Assembly: GCA_021413925.1 (NCBI GenBank)
Contig: JAIOPL010000013.1
Coordinates: forward strand, 1-64,000
Origin: Verrucomicrobiota bacterium
GTDB taxonomy: Bacteria > Verrucomicrobiota > Verrucomicrobiia > Chthoniobacterales > UBA6821
Direction: 5' to 3'
Length of the DNA stretch: 64,000 nt
The position numbers and the translations under genes were made by a program. Under the pieces are notes generated by a model. It saw nothing but the letters and a program-made list of their open reading frames with translations. It made no database searches and had not been told where the DNA came from. Below are positions 52,045 through 60,875 of the stretch, one piece after another. The first letter of the stretch is position 1, and the number at the start of each line of letters is the position of its first letter.

Positions 52045-52102
52045 GGAGGCATGTCGCGGGTTGACCCCGCTTTGGGTCTGTGGTAACAATTCTTTAGTTA
52101 AT

Positions 52103-52176
52103 GCGGGTATAGCTTAGTGGTAAAGTTCCTGCCTTCCAAGCAGGCCATGAGGGTTCGATTCCCTCTACCCGCTCCA
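52103..52176 (+). tRNA. tRNA-Gly(TCC)
   Basis: The acceptor GCGGGTA/TACCCGC, D-arm AGCTTAGTGGTAAAGTTC, anticodon stem CTGCC/ around CTTCCAA (anticodon TCC) and T-arm GAGGG/CCCTC with TTCGATT all form. The CCA is encoded at 52174-52176. Confidence 0.97.
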
Positions 52177-52246
52177 TTTCACCTTTCGTTTTAGGAGGGT
52201 TGATCGTTTTCTAAACACGATCGGTTCGATTGATTGACGGCTCTTT

Positions 52247-52282
52247 CCTAACAGCCTTCAGTCCAAACCTCTTCAGCCTTAC
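52247..52282. repeat. Octamer array of the ACTGTTAG family, inverted
   Basis: Read on the minus strand this is AGGCTGAA ... GACTGAAG and GCTGTTAG at 8-bp steps. It lies directly downstream of the ppk stop codon. Confidence 0.6.
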
Positions 52283-52285
52283 TTT

Positions 52286-54361
52286 CTACTGTGCCAAGGC
52301 AGGCTTCGCCTTGCGGCGGCGCTGGGAGTCGGCGACGAACTCTTCCTGGGCGTTGAATCTCTCTCCCTCCACGGAACGCAGGTGGTACAGACCCTCCGTG
52401 TCCATGACGCGGACCTTCACATTGTCCTTCCAGAAGGTGTTGATGATCTCCTCGATATGCTCCTGGACGCGGGGGTTGCGAATCGGGAAGCCCGTCTCCA
52501 CACGGCGGAAGAGATTGCGCGGCATCCAGTCAGCACTTCCGAGGTAGATTTCGGGAGCGCCGCCATTCTCAAAGCGAATGATGCGGCTGTGCTCTAGGAA
52601 TCGACCAACCAGACTGCGCACCTCGATGTTCTCGCTAACCCCGGGGATGCCGGGGCGCAGGCAACAGATACCGCGGATGAAGAGCTGCACCTTGATGCCT
52701 GCCTGTGAGGCAAGGTAGAGCGCATCGATCATGCTCTCCTCCACTAGGGCGTTCATCTTCACGAAGATGCCAGCCGGGCGACCGGCCTTGGCATGTTCGA
52801 TCTCACGGTCGATTAACTCAAGCATGCCCTCACGCAGATCGTAAGGTGCCATCAGAAGCTCCTTCATGCCGGGGAACTTGGACACGCCGGTCAGGATATT
52901 GAACATCGCGGCAACATCCGAGGTGAGCTCCTCGCGGGCTGTGAGGAAACCGAGATCGGTGTAAAGACGTGCCGTGGAGGGATGGTAGTTGCCGGTTCCG
53001 AGGTGTGCGTAGCGCCGGATAATCTCGCCCTCCTGGCGGACGACCAGCATGGCCTTGGCATGGGTCTTGAGTCCCGCGATGCCGTAGATGACATTGACGC
53101 CGGCCTCGCGCATAAGGCGTGCCCATTTGATATTGGCGGCTTCGTCGAAGCGGGCCTTCAGCTCGATAATGACCGTCACCTGCTTTCCGTTCTCAGCAGC
53201 ATGGATGAGCGAGGCCACGAGGGGAGAATCGGAGCTGGTACGATAGAGAGTCTGCTTGATCGCCAGGACATGCGGGTCCTCGGCGGCCTGCCCAAGGAAA
53301 TCGAGGACGGTCTGGAAGCTGTCGTAGGGATGCTGCATCAGGATATCGCCCTTGCGGATATGCCAGAAGATGTCGGCCTCTTCGTTAAGTGAAACGACGG
53401 TCGCGGGGGTGAACCGCTTGTCGCGGAGATCGGGCCGGTCGATCGAGAGGGCCAGCGGCATCAGGCGCGTGAGATTGATAGGGCCCTCGTGCCGGTAGAG
53501 ATCGCCGTGACCGAGATTGAAGATCTCCAGCAGGCGGTTGGCCACCGCGTCGGGACAGTCGTCCTGAACCTCGAGGCGCACGGCTGCACCGCGATTCACA
53601 TGGCGCAGCTCTTCCTCGATCGCGTGCAGGAGATTCTCTGCCTCCTCCTCGTCGACGTAGAGATTGCTGTTGCGGGTGACGCGGAAGAGATGGGCCCCGA
53701 GCACCTTGACTCCGTGGAAAAGGGTTCCTACGTAATGTTTGATGACGCTGCCGAGGAAGACAAAGTCATGGCCCTGCTCCTCGGTCTGCTGGGAGAAGGG
53801 AACCACGCGCGGTAGGATCCGTGGCACCTGGACAACCGCCAGGTCGGTGTTGATCCCCTCGCCCTCGAGGTGAACGATGATATTGAGACTCTTGTTGAGA
53901 AGCTGGGGAAAGGGGTGTGAAGGATCAATGGCAAGGGGCGTGAGCACCGGGAAAATCCGCTCATGGAAGAACTTCTCGAAATGCGCATGCTCGGATTCGG
54001 GAACATCCGGAAAATTGTGAAATTTGATGTTCTCACCCGCGAGGCCTGGTTCGATCTCCTCATTCCAGCAGCGGTACTGGTCGTCCACCTGTTTGCGGGC
54101 ACGCTTCGAGATCGCTGCAAGTTCTGATTTCGGCGACATGCCGTCCGGCGCCAGCGCGACGGTGTTCGTCTGCACCTGCTGCTTGAGACCGGCCACGCGC
54201 ACCTCGAAGAACTCGTCGAGGTTCGAACTGACGATACAAAGGAACTTCAGGCGCTCCAGCAGGGGGTTCTCTTTGTCGAGCGCCTGGTCGAGCACGCGCT
54301 GGTTGAACTCCAGCCAGCTAAGACCGCGGTTGATGAAGTGAGAGTGAATCCCTTTTCCCAT
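52286..54361 (-). CDS. ppk: Polyphosphate kinase
   Basis: The 691-residue PPK1 has the N-terminal helical domain (FINRGLSWLEFNQRVLDQA, SNLDEFFEVRVAG), the catalytic His in GLKTHAKAMLVVR and a second conserved site HLGTGNYHPSTARLYTDLG. It makes polyphosphate from ATP at the membrane. Monocistronic here. Confidence 0.96.
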   Translation of the reverse strand: MGKGIHSHFINRGLSWLEFNQRVLDQALDKENPLLERLKFLCIVSSNLDEFFEVRVAGLKQQVQTNTVALAPDGMSPKSELAAISKRARKQVDDQYRCWNEEIEPGLAGENIKFHNFPDVPESEHAHFEKFFHERIFPVLTPLAIDPSHPFPQLLNKSLNIIVHLEGEGINTDLAVVQVPRILPRVVPFSQQTEEQGHDFVFLGSVIKHYVGTLFHGVKVLGAHLFRVTRNSNLYVDEEEAENLLHAIEEELRHVNRGAAVRLEVQDDCPDAVANRLLEIFNLGHGDLYRHEGPINLTRLMPLALSIDRPDLRDKRFTPATVVSLNEEADIFWHIRKGDILMQHPYDSFQTVLDFLGQAAEDPHVLAIKQTLYRTSSDSPLVASLIHAAENGKQVTVIIELKARFDEAANIKWARLMREAGVNVIYGIAGLKTHAKAMLVVRQEGEIIRRYAHLGTGNYHPSTARLYTDLGFLTAREELTSDVAAMFNILTGVSKFPGMKELLMAPYDLREGMLELIDREIEHAKAGRPAGIFVKMNALVEESMIDALYLASQAGIKVQLFIRGICCLRPGIPGVSENIEVRSLVGRFLEHSRIIRFENGGAPEIYLGSADWMPRNLFRRVETGFPIRNPRVQEHIEEIINTFWKDNVKVRVMDTEGLYHLRSVEGERFNAQEEFVADSQRRRKAKPALAQ

Positions 54362-54437
54362 AAACCATCTATCGTGCGATGTCTGATGGTGGGGTCAAGG
54401 GGGGATTTGTGACAATGCGGCGACATTCGATTCCGCA

Positions 54438-54470
54438 GGCTTTTTAGCTGTTTAGGCTTTAGGCTGTTAG
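54438..54470. repeat. Octamer array of the ACTGTTAG family
   Basis: Units ending in TTTTTAG, GTTTAG, CTTTAG and GCTGTTAG are followed by GTCGGA, the same ending as the array at 20645. It lies between the divergent ppk and Nudix genes. Confidence 0.65.
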
Positions 54471-54600
54471 GTCGGACCCAGACCCCGCTGTCTCCACAGT
54501 CAAAGAACCCCTGATGTCATCATGGGATTTATTCAGCGCATCCCTAAGAGTGAAGAGTTAGAAAGTATTATTTCGTCCGGTCAGCCTAGTGCAGTAGATT

Positions 54601-54640
54601 TCTAACCCTTCAACCCTTCAACGCTCTAACCCTCCAACCC
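54601..54640 (+). repeat. Octamer array (TCTAACCC/TTCAACCC x5) touching the Nudix start codon
   Basis: Five exact 8-bp units, the first two TCTAACCC and TTCAACCC, run without gaps into the ATG at 54641. Sequence is unlike the other octamer families but period and location are the same. Confidence 0.9.
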
Positions 54641-55135
54641 ATGGATCCCCACGACCCCGCCTTCTGGCAGAACTGGCAGCCGACGATGAGGGCATCTCTC
54701 TGCTTTGTGCTAAGGGATAAGCAGATCCTCATGATTAGAAAAAAACGCGGTCTTGGTGCAGGGAAGATCAATGGACCGGGCGGTCGACTCGAACCCGGCG
54801 AGAACGCTCTGGCGGCCGCGATCCGCGAGACTCAAGAGGAACTCTGTGTCACGCCGCTGAATCTCTCGGAGCGTGGAGAACTCCACTTCCAGTTTGTCGA
54901 CGGACTGGCCCTTCATTGTGTCGTTTTTACTGCCGAGGGTTGTCTTGGGGAACCGGTCGAGACGGATGAGGCAGTTCCCCATTGGATGGAAACTTCTGCG
55001 ATTCCCTACCATGATATGTGGCAGGATGATCAGTACTGGTTACCGGGGATGCTCGAGGGCAAAACCTTCAAGGGGTATTTTCATTTTGACCAGGATGTGA
55101 TGCTATCGCGCCGTCTGGAGTGGCTATCAGCCTAA
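54641..55135 (+). CDS. Nudix hydrolase, MTH1-like
   Basis: The 164-residue protein carries the Nudix box GRLEPGENALAAAIRETQEE near residues 48-70, with LMIRKKRGLGAGKINGPGG before it, as in oxidised purine nucleotide pyrophosphatases of the MTH1/MutT type. It would cleanse 8-oxo-dGTP or 2-OH-dATP. An octamer array occupies the whole ribosome binding region. Confidence 0.85.
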   Translation: MDPHDPAFWQNWQPTMRASLCFVLRDKQILMIRKKRGLGAGKINGPGGRLEPGENALAAAIRETQEELCVTPLNLSERGELHFQFVDGLALHCVVFTAEGCLGEPVETDEAVPHWMETSAIPYHDMWQDDQYWLPGMLEGKTFKGYFHFDQDVMLSRRLEWLSA

Positions 55136-55191
55136 GAGTGTAACTCGGGGGGCTACAGAGAATATAAGCGCTACGGCACCTCCTCGGTAAT

Positions 55192-55881
55192 TCAAACAGG
55201 CTTGCCGACTAGTGCACCCACGCCTGCAGTCAGGGCCATGGCTAGCGCGCCCCAGAAAGTGACGCGCACGATCGAACGCAGCATAGGAGCGCCCCCCGCG
55301 TAGGCAGAGAGTGCGCCAAGGATGGCGAGGAAAATCATGGAGCTGCCCGACACTGTCCAGGCAATCCAGTTGTGAGGCACGGCAAGCACAACCAGCAATG
55401 GCATTGCGGCACCCACGGCGAAGGTCGCCGCGGAGGCTAATGCAGCCTGCAAAGGCCGGGCACTAAGGGCTTCAGAAATACCGAGTTCGTCACGGGCATG
55501 TGCTCCCAAGGCATCCTTTGCCATCAGCTGCTTGGCCACTTGATCCGCAAGCCCCTGATCAAGTCCCCGCTCCACATAGATGGAGGCCAACTCCGCATGT
55601 TCATGTTCGAAATCGGTGGCAAGTTCGATCCGTTCACGCTCCAGATCGGCCCGTTCCGTATCGGACTGGGAACTCACGGAGACATACTCTCCGGCTGCCA
55701 TCGACATGGCACCCGCTACAAGTCCGGCAACCCCGGCGACTAGCACGCTACCACGGCTCGCCTCTGCTGCCGCAACGCCAACAATCAGACTGGCCGTGGA
55801 GAGGAGCCCGTCGTTTGCACCGAGGACGGCGGCGCGGAGCCATCCGACACGATGAGTGAGGTGGAACTCGGAGTGCTTCAT
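55192..55881 (-). CDS. VIT1/CCC1-family membrane transporter
   Basis: The 229-residue protein has five membrane segments with HRVGWLRAAVLGANDGLLST and AGAMSMAAGEYVSVSSQSDT, and a cytosolic Glu/His-rich metal-binding stretch between TM2 and TM3. Family members move Fe2+ or Mn2+. It precedes no obvious metal regulator; msrB lies 8 bp upstream on the same strand, pointing to a small stress operon. Confidence 0.9.
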   Translation of the reverse strand: MKHSEFHLTHRVGWLRAAVLGANDGLLSTASLIVGVAAAEASRGSVLVAGVAGLVAGAMSMAAGEYVSVSSQSDTERADLERERIELATDFEHEHAELASIYVERGLDQGLADQVAKQLMAKDALGAHARDELGISEALSARPLQAALASAATFAVGAAMPLLVVLAVPHNWIAWTVSGSSMIFLAILGALSAYAGGAPMLRSIVRVTFWGALAMALTAGVGALVGKPV

Positions 55882-55889
55882 TGCGGGGA

Positions 55890-56468
55890 TCAGCGGGCAA
55901 CCTGAGCACCCATCTTCTTCACTTCAGTTTCGTCCTTGAAGATCAGTGAGACGGAGTTCAGGCAGTAGCGGAGATGGGTGGGTGCCGGGCCGTCGTCGAA
56001 GACATGACCGAGGTGGCCGCCGCAGCGGGCGCAGAGGATCTCGGTACGGGCCATGCCGAGCGATACATCGCGGATCTCGGTGATGTTCTCTGGAGCGAAG
56101 GGCCGGTAGAAACTGGGCCAGCCTGTGCCGGAGTTGAACTTCGAGCTGGAGGCAAAGAGTGGCAAGCCACAGCCGGCACAGAAATAGACGCCATCCTTGT
56201 GGTTATCGAGCAGGTTGCCGCAGAAGGGAGCCTCGGTCCCCTTGGCCCTCAGAACGCGGTAGGCAGCAGGGCCAAGCTGCTTCTCCCACTCGGCGTCGGT
56301 CTTTACAACGCGGGGACTCTGGACGACTGAGCCCGGATTGCCATCGGGGCCGATCAGGCAGACAGCGACTGTGTTGGTATTTCCCGGCGGAGTCTGTGCG
56401 GACATGCAGCAGACCATAGAAAGCAGTAGGGCCGCGGGCAAGAGATGACGGGCGATCATGGCAATCAT
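55890..56468 (-). CDS. msrB: Secreted peptide-methionine (R)-S-oxide reductase
   Basis: The 192-residue MsrB has a signal peptide (residues 1-24, CCMSAQ end), two zinc CxxC pairs (CAGC, CARC) and the catalytic Cys in HLRYCLNSVSL; GTGWPSFYRP is also present. The signal peptide indicates periplasmic repair of oxidised methionine. Confidence 0.93.
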   Translation of the reverse strand: MIAMIARHLLPAALLLSMVCCMSAQTPPGNTNTVAVCLIGPDGNPGSVVQSPRVVKTDAEWEKQLGPAAYRVLRAKGTEAPFCGNLLDNHKDGVYFCAGCGLPLFASSSKFNSGTGWPSFYRPFAPENITEIRDVSLGMARTEILCARCGGHLGHVFDDGPAPTHLRYCLNSVSLIFKDETEVKKMGAQVAR

Positions 56469-56494
56469 TATAGCACAGGATAGGGAAATATGTC

Positions 56495-56619
56495 CCGCAG
56501 AGGCGCAGAGACGCAGGGGTATTATGATTGTGTGATGAGTATTATTTCGCTGGGCCCCAGACCCTCCCTACATGTTTTCTTTAACCTTTCTCTTCCTCCG
56601 CGCCTCTGCGCCTCTGCGC
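56495..56619. repeat. Inverted pair of GCGCAGAG octamer arrays before plsY
   Basis: Three units at 56495-56518 (CCGCAGAG, GCGCAGAG, ACGCAGGG) face three inverted units at 56596-56619 (CTCCGCGC, then CTCTGCGC twice). They could fold into a stem around a 77-bp loop between msrB and plsY. Confidence 0.8.
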
Positions 56620-56671
56620 GAGTTATTCCCTTTTTACTTGTCCCTGCGATTACGACTGATGAGATCCATTG

Positions 56672-57322
56672 GTGCTTTCCTCGCTTGCTCCTTGGCTACT
56701 CATAGCCGTTGCCTCGTACCTGCTCGGCTCGATCCCATTCGGGTTCATCGCCGGCAGGATCTGTGGTATCGATATCCGCACTAAGGGAAGCGGCAACATC
56801 GGGGCTACGAATGTGCTTCGCGTGCTAGGCAAGAAATGGGGCTATGCCGTGTTCCTCCTCGATTTTGTGAAAGGTCTGATTCCCGTCCTGCTGGCGCTTG
56901 CATGGGGTCGTTCCATCGGGGTGAACCCCGCCTCCGCCCCAGGAGCGTTGGCGGCGCTTTGCGCGCTCCTAGGTCATAGCTTTCCCGTCTGGCTGGGATT
57001 CAAGGGGGGGAAGGGGATTGCCTCCTCCGCAGGCGTGATCGTCGGACTCTTCGGATTCTGGGCCTTTCTGTTTTGCCTCGGCTCATGGCTCCTTTTCTTC
57101 AGCATCACCCGCTATGTTTCCGTGGCTTCGATTGCGGCGGCCATTGCCGTTCCTGTCTCCGTCTCCGTGCTCTATTTCATGCATCGGTCGGATTGGCTAA
57201 CTTTGCTCGTGGCGTGCCTCATGTGCCTGCTAGCAATCTGGCGTCACCGCTCGAACATCGTCCGCCTGCAGGCAGGAACAGAGCCCCGCTTTGAGAAGAA
57301 GACGGGGCCGAAAAAACCATGA
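56672..57322 (+). CDS. plsY: Acyl-phosphate:glycerol-3-phosphate acyltransferase
   Basis: The protein has about 216 residues with five membrane segments and the PlsY motifs YLLGSIPFGFIAGR, GSGNIGATNVLR and GHSFPVWLGFKGGKGIASSAG. It makes lysophosphatidic acid. GTG 56672 or the TTG one codon earlier is the start; neither has a Shine-Dalgarno. It overlaps gpsA by 4 bp. Confidence 0.93.
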   Translation: MLSSLAPWLLIAVASYLLGSIPFGFIAGRICGIDIRTKGSGNIGATNVLRVLGKKWGYAVFLLDFVKGLIPVLLALAWGRSIGVNPASAPGALAALCALLGHSFPVWLGFKGGKGIASSAGVIVGLFGFWAFLFCLGSWLLFFSITRYVSVASIAAAIAVPVSVSVLYFMHRSDWLTLLVACLMCLLAIWRHRSNIVRLQAGTEPRFEKKTGPKKP

Positions 57323-58326
57323 GCAACCCTGCAGTCAGCGTTCTCGGTGCGGGGGGATGGGGAACGGCTTTGGCTATTCTCCTTGCTCGACCAGACAGGA
57401 AAATCCCTCTCTGGGGTCATGATCCGATTCATGTGGAAAACATGGTCCGTGAGGGAATCAATACAAAGTATCTCCCAGGGGTGGTGTTGCCCTCCACTAT
57501 CAAGCCCACGGCGGATCTCTCGGTGGCGTCGAAATCCGAAATTCTCTTTTTGGCCATTCCCTCGAGATACCTGGACGCGATCGCCTCGCAACTCGCTGAA
57601 TTATGCGGAGACCGCAAACCTGTTCTTGTCTCCTGCACCAAGGGAATCGAACAGGAACATGGCCTTCTGATGAGCGAGGTGATCAGCAAACGCTTTCCAA
57701 AAACCACCATAGCCGTTCTCTCCGGGCCGAATCTAGCTGGTGAGATTGCCCGGGGCATCCCCGCCGCAGGAGTGATCGGCTCTGCTGATGCGCAGGCTCT
57801 GACCGCCGTTCAGGCGCTGTTCGCCGGGACGAGTTTCCGTGCCTACACGAGCGGTGATATCCGTGGCATCCAGTTGGGCGGAGCGTTAAAAAACATCTTC
57901 GCGATTGCGGCCGGCGCCTCTGACGGCCTCGGTCTGGGTGAAAACGCGCGGGCGGGTCTGGTTACCCGATCGCTTACCGAGATGACCCGGCTCGGCATTG
58001 CCATGGGAGGAGGCCGCGAAACCTTCGGTGGATTGAGTGGTATCGGCGACCTCATGGTCACCTGTTTCAGCCCTAGCAGCCGCAACCATCAAGTGGGATT
58101 CCGCCTTGGTCAGGGGGAGTCACTCGAATCGATTACCTCATCCATGGGCAGCATGGTAGCGGAAGGAATCCCGACCGCCATAAGTGCGCAAGCGGCAGCT
58201 CGACGACTCTCCGTGGAGACTCCGATCATCGACGAGGTCTCAGCCCTTCTTCAGGGACTGAAAACTCCGGCCGCGGCGATGAAATCCCTAATGGGCCGCA
58301 ATCTGCGCGCAGAAGAGGAAGTTTAG
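57319..58326 (+). CDS. gpsA: Glycerol-3-phosphate dehydrogenase [NAD(P)+]
   Basis: The 335-residue protein has the dinucleotide motif VLGAGGWGTALAILLA, FLAIPSRYL, SGPNLAGEIARGIP, LGGALKNIFAIAAGASDGLG with the catalytic Lys and the C-terminal LSGIGDLMVTCFSPSSRNH. It supplies glycerol-3-phosphate to PlsY, the product of the coupled upstream gene. Confidence 0.96.
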   Translation: MSNPAVSVLGAGGWGTALAILLARPDRKIPLWGHDPIHVENMVREGINTKYLPGVVLPSTIKPTADLSVASKSEILFLAIPSRYLDAIASQLAELCGDRKPVLVSCTKGIEQEHGLLMSEVISKRFPKTTIAVLSGPNLAGEIARGIPAAGVIGSADAQALTAVQALFAGTSFRAYTSGDIRGIQLGGALKNIFAIAAGASDGLGLGENARAGLVTRSLTEMTRLGIAMGGGRETFGGLSGIGDLMVTCFSPSSRNHQVGFRLGQGESLESITSSMGSMVAEGIPTAISAQAAARRLSVETPIIDEVSALLQGLKTPAAAMKSLMGRNLRAEEEV

Positions 58327-58359
58327 AAAATTTCCTAGGGCCTGGGGCTCTAAGTGGCC

Positions 58360-58923
58360 TTAAGGCTTGGTTTCCACGTGGCCGTCCGCGCGCAGAACAT
58401 TCAGCCTCCCGAGATGCGGCAGCCCCTTGTCCGTGCAGACGGTCATGGTACTGAGCTTGCTGATCGTGAAGACACCGCCACGGGTATAAATATGCACATC
58501 CTGCGGTTGCTCTCCCTGAAGCACAGGTGACCAAAGATAGCTTCCATAGTTAGTATCCGGGGCTGTATCTGAAGGACAGGTGAGCAGGGCAATGGTGACT
58601 CCGTAGTTGCCAAGACATTGCAGCGGAAGAAGCAAACCGGTCGGAGAGTTAGAGTTCACTCCCGATTGTGAGGAGGCGTTTGAAGCCGACACATTATAGA
58701 TGGGAGGAAACTGATGGCCGTTATCCGGGTCAGCCACATACTGCTGAACGGAGACGCCGATCTGCCGAAGATTGCTCAGGCACTGGGCCCCTTTGTCTTT
58801 CTGGATTCCGGTTTGGATTGATGGGAAGAACAGCGAGGCCAGCATGCTGATGATGGCGATGACGACCAGGAGCTCGACCAGCGAAAAGCCGCGCGAAAAT
58901 TTCATCAAACGGCTCCTAATCAT
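58360..58923 (-). CDS. Type II secretion/type IV pilin-like pseudopilin
   Basis: The 187-residue protein has a prepilin leader and N-methylation helix (GFSLVELLVVIAIISMLASL), then CLSNLRQIGVSVQQYVADPD and NVLRADGHVETKP at the end. This short pseudopilin type is common in Verrucomicrobiota and Planctomycetes. It overlaps the preceding gene by 4 bp. No assembly ATPase is nearby. Confidence 0.85.
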   Translation of the reverse strand: MIRSRLMKFSRGFSLVELLVVIAIISMLASLFFPSIQTGIQKDKGAQCLSNLRQIGVSVQQYVADPDNGHQFPPIYNVSASNASSQSGVNSNSPTGLLLPLQCLGNYGVTIALLTCPSDTAPDTNYGSYLWSPVLQGEQPQDVHIYTRGGVFTISKLSTMTVCTDKGLPHLGRLNVLRADGHVETKP

Positions 58924-59996
58924 TGTGCGGCTTTCGCAGCTGCTTTGTGGTTGAGGTAATTTACGGCACGGGTGATCCGACGCTCTGCCGTCTGTTGCGA
59001 CTGCCTGACGAGTTGAGAGTCCTGCATTTTCTGCCCCATCTCGGAATTGGCCATCATGTCCTGTATTTTGGCCATACGGTCCGCTGGAGTGAGACCCTTC
59101 AGGGAATCAAAAAAGGCCTTCCTCTCTGCCTTATCCTTCAGAGCCTGAGCCTGTTTGTCGGAAGGAAGTTTCTTGATCTGGGCCAGTTGGCGCTGCTCCA
59201 TCCAGTCTGGGTTGGCATGGGGGCGGCGCCCCACGTCGGCCGGCTGGTTCATCGACCCTGATAGCCTTGATCCGCTTGCGCTATCGGGCCCTCCCTCACC
59301 ATCCTCAGGTCCGGCGCCCCCCCAACCACGACGCGCTCGTTCCGAAAGGAAAAAGAATTCAGCGCTCTTGCCATGAGCCGAGCCGACCAGAGAGGAGACG
59401 ATCTTTCGAACACTTGTAGGCTTGGGAAGTTTGGCCGGGGGGCTCCATTCCTTGGGAAGGGCAATCATCACACCACTCTTCTGAGCCGCCTCATCGAGAA
59501 GTTTTGCCAGATCCGGATCCGGTCCCTCCATGGCAATGGAGAGAAACCGGGGGTCGATCACCTGACCATACTCAGCTCCCGCGGCTCCACCGGCTCCACC
59601 TGGGCCCGGGTAATAGCTGGTGGTCCAGGCATCGATCTTGCCGGTGCCGTTAAGCGAAGCGATTGCCTCATTAAGGGCGGTTTTGGTCGGCGCCGCGAGA
59701 TAAACGACCCGCCAGCCTGATTCCATTGCTCCGGCTAATATCTCCAGTGCCTCCACAGGGGTAACCTTGACGGCGTCCATGGTCACCCGCTTGGAAAGGT
59801 CGAGAGAGCTCTCCATGCGGACTCCCCCCTGACGGGCGATTGAGGCGATCACCTTGGCAAGTGGTTGCTCCTCAGCATGGATGGTGACCAACCCCCAGTT
59901 TGCGATCCATCGGGCGATCAGGATAACGGCCAGCAGGATGGCGATGGCCCCCAGATAGAGCTGCCGTCTGGGCAACGCGGAGAGAAAGGAGATCAT
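58920..59996 (-). CDS. Membrane-anchored hypothetical protein between two pseudopilins
   Basis: The 358-residue protein has one N-terminal membrane helix, then a segment (HAEEQPLAKVIASIARQGGV, RVTMDAVKVTPVEALEIL) that resembles the secretin short N-terminal (STN) fold. A Gly-rich linker and a helical, charged C-terminal region follow. Its place between pseudopilin genes suggests a role in the same envelope system. Not identified further. Confidence 0.6.
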   Translation of the reverse strand: MISFLSALPRRQLYLGAIAILLAVILIARWIANWGLVTIHAEEQPLAKVIASIARQGGVRMESSLDLSKRVTMDAVKVTPVEALEILAGAMESGWRVVYLAAPTKTALNEAIASLNGTGKIDAWTTSYYPGPGGAGGAAGAEYGQVIDPRFLSIAMEGPDPDLAKLLDEAAQKSGVMIALPKEWSPPAKLPKPTSVRKIVSSLVGSAHGKSAEFFFLSERARRGWGGAGPEDGEGGPDSASGSRLSGSMNQPADVGRRPHANPDWMEQRQLAQIKKLPSDKQAQALKDKAERKAFFDSLKGLTPADRMAKIQDMMANSEMGQKMQDSQLVRQSQQTAERRITRAVNYLNHKAAAKAAQ

Positions 59997-60170
59997 GAGT
60001 CCTTATGAACACCCCATAGGCCATGAAGTTGCAGCAAAAATCACTCGCTAGAACCTGTGTGACGAACCGTGAAGGTTTTTCACTTACCACTCCGGGGGTC
60101 CCGAAAAAGAACCCCCGGCTTATAGCTTTCTCTAATATTCTTTCCGTCCCTGTTCACCACCACGTCCTCC

Positions 60171-60875
60171 CTAGGATCTACCTTTTTTGCTGTCATCGTC
60201 ATCGTCGTCGTCATGGTCATCATCGGATTCACCTTTTTGGCCGCTACGATATTCTCCAGAGCCAGATCCCCCCGAAGCAGCTGTTCCACTGCTTGCCGAC
60301 TGGATGGAAGCGAGGTAGGCCCAGGTCTGGGTCTCAACATGTCCGTCCGCACGAAGAATATTCAGTTTTCCCATGTGGGGATTCCCTTTGTCCGTGCAGA
60401 CCGCCATGGATGAGAGCTTGGAGATGCTGTTGACGCCTCCCTGATTGTAGATAGCGGCGCTCTGCGCCTCCTCACCATTGAGCGTTGGAGTCCAGATATA
60501 GCTGCCATAGTTCGAATCTGGCGCCTTATCGGTAGGGCAGCTGAGCAGACTTGCCTTCACTCCATAGGCACTGAGAGCAGCCAGCGGGCCCTGCGGTGCG
60601 GAGGGTGTCGCTCCAGGAACCATGTAATTTGAGTTCACTGCCGTCGAGTTGATCGGCGGGAACTGCTGGCCGTTAGCGGGGTCTGCCACATACTGCTGAA
60701 CGGCGACGCCGATCTGGCGCATGTTGCTGATACACTTCGCGGTTTTGCTTTTCTGCGATGCCTGCTGTACGGTCGGCACCATCATCGAGGTCATGGCACC
60801 TATTACTGCGGTGGTCACAAGCAGTTCCACCATGGTGAATCCGGCGTTGCACCGGGGGGATGTGCATCTTTTCAT
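60171..60875 (-). CDS. Pseudopilin with acidic Asp-rich tail
   Basis: The 234-residue protein has a prepilin leader and helix (GFTMVELLVTTAVIGAMTSM), CISNMRQIGVAVQQYVADPA and ILRADGHVETQTWAYLAS. Unlike the sister gene it continues into a Ser/Gly linker and a tail DDDHDDDDDDD followed by SKKGRS. The two cores are paralogous. The tail could bind calcium or other cations. Confidence 0.85.
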   Translation of the reverse strand: MKRCTSPRCNAGFTMVELLVTTAVIGAMTSMMVPTVQQASQKSKTAKCISNMRQIGVAVQQYVADPANGQQFPPINSTAVNSNYMVPGATPSAPQGPLAALSAYGVKASLLSCPTDKAPDSNYGSYIWTPTLNGEEAQSAAIYNQGGVNSISKLSSMAVCTDKGNPHMGKLNILRADGHVETQTWAYLASIQSASSGTAASGGSGSGEYRSGQKGESDDDHDDDDDDDSKKGRS

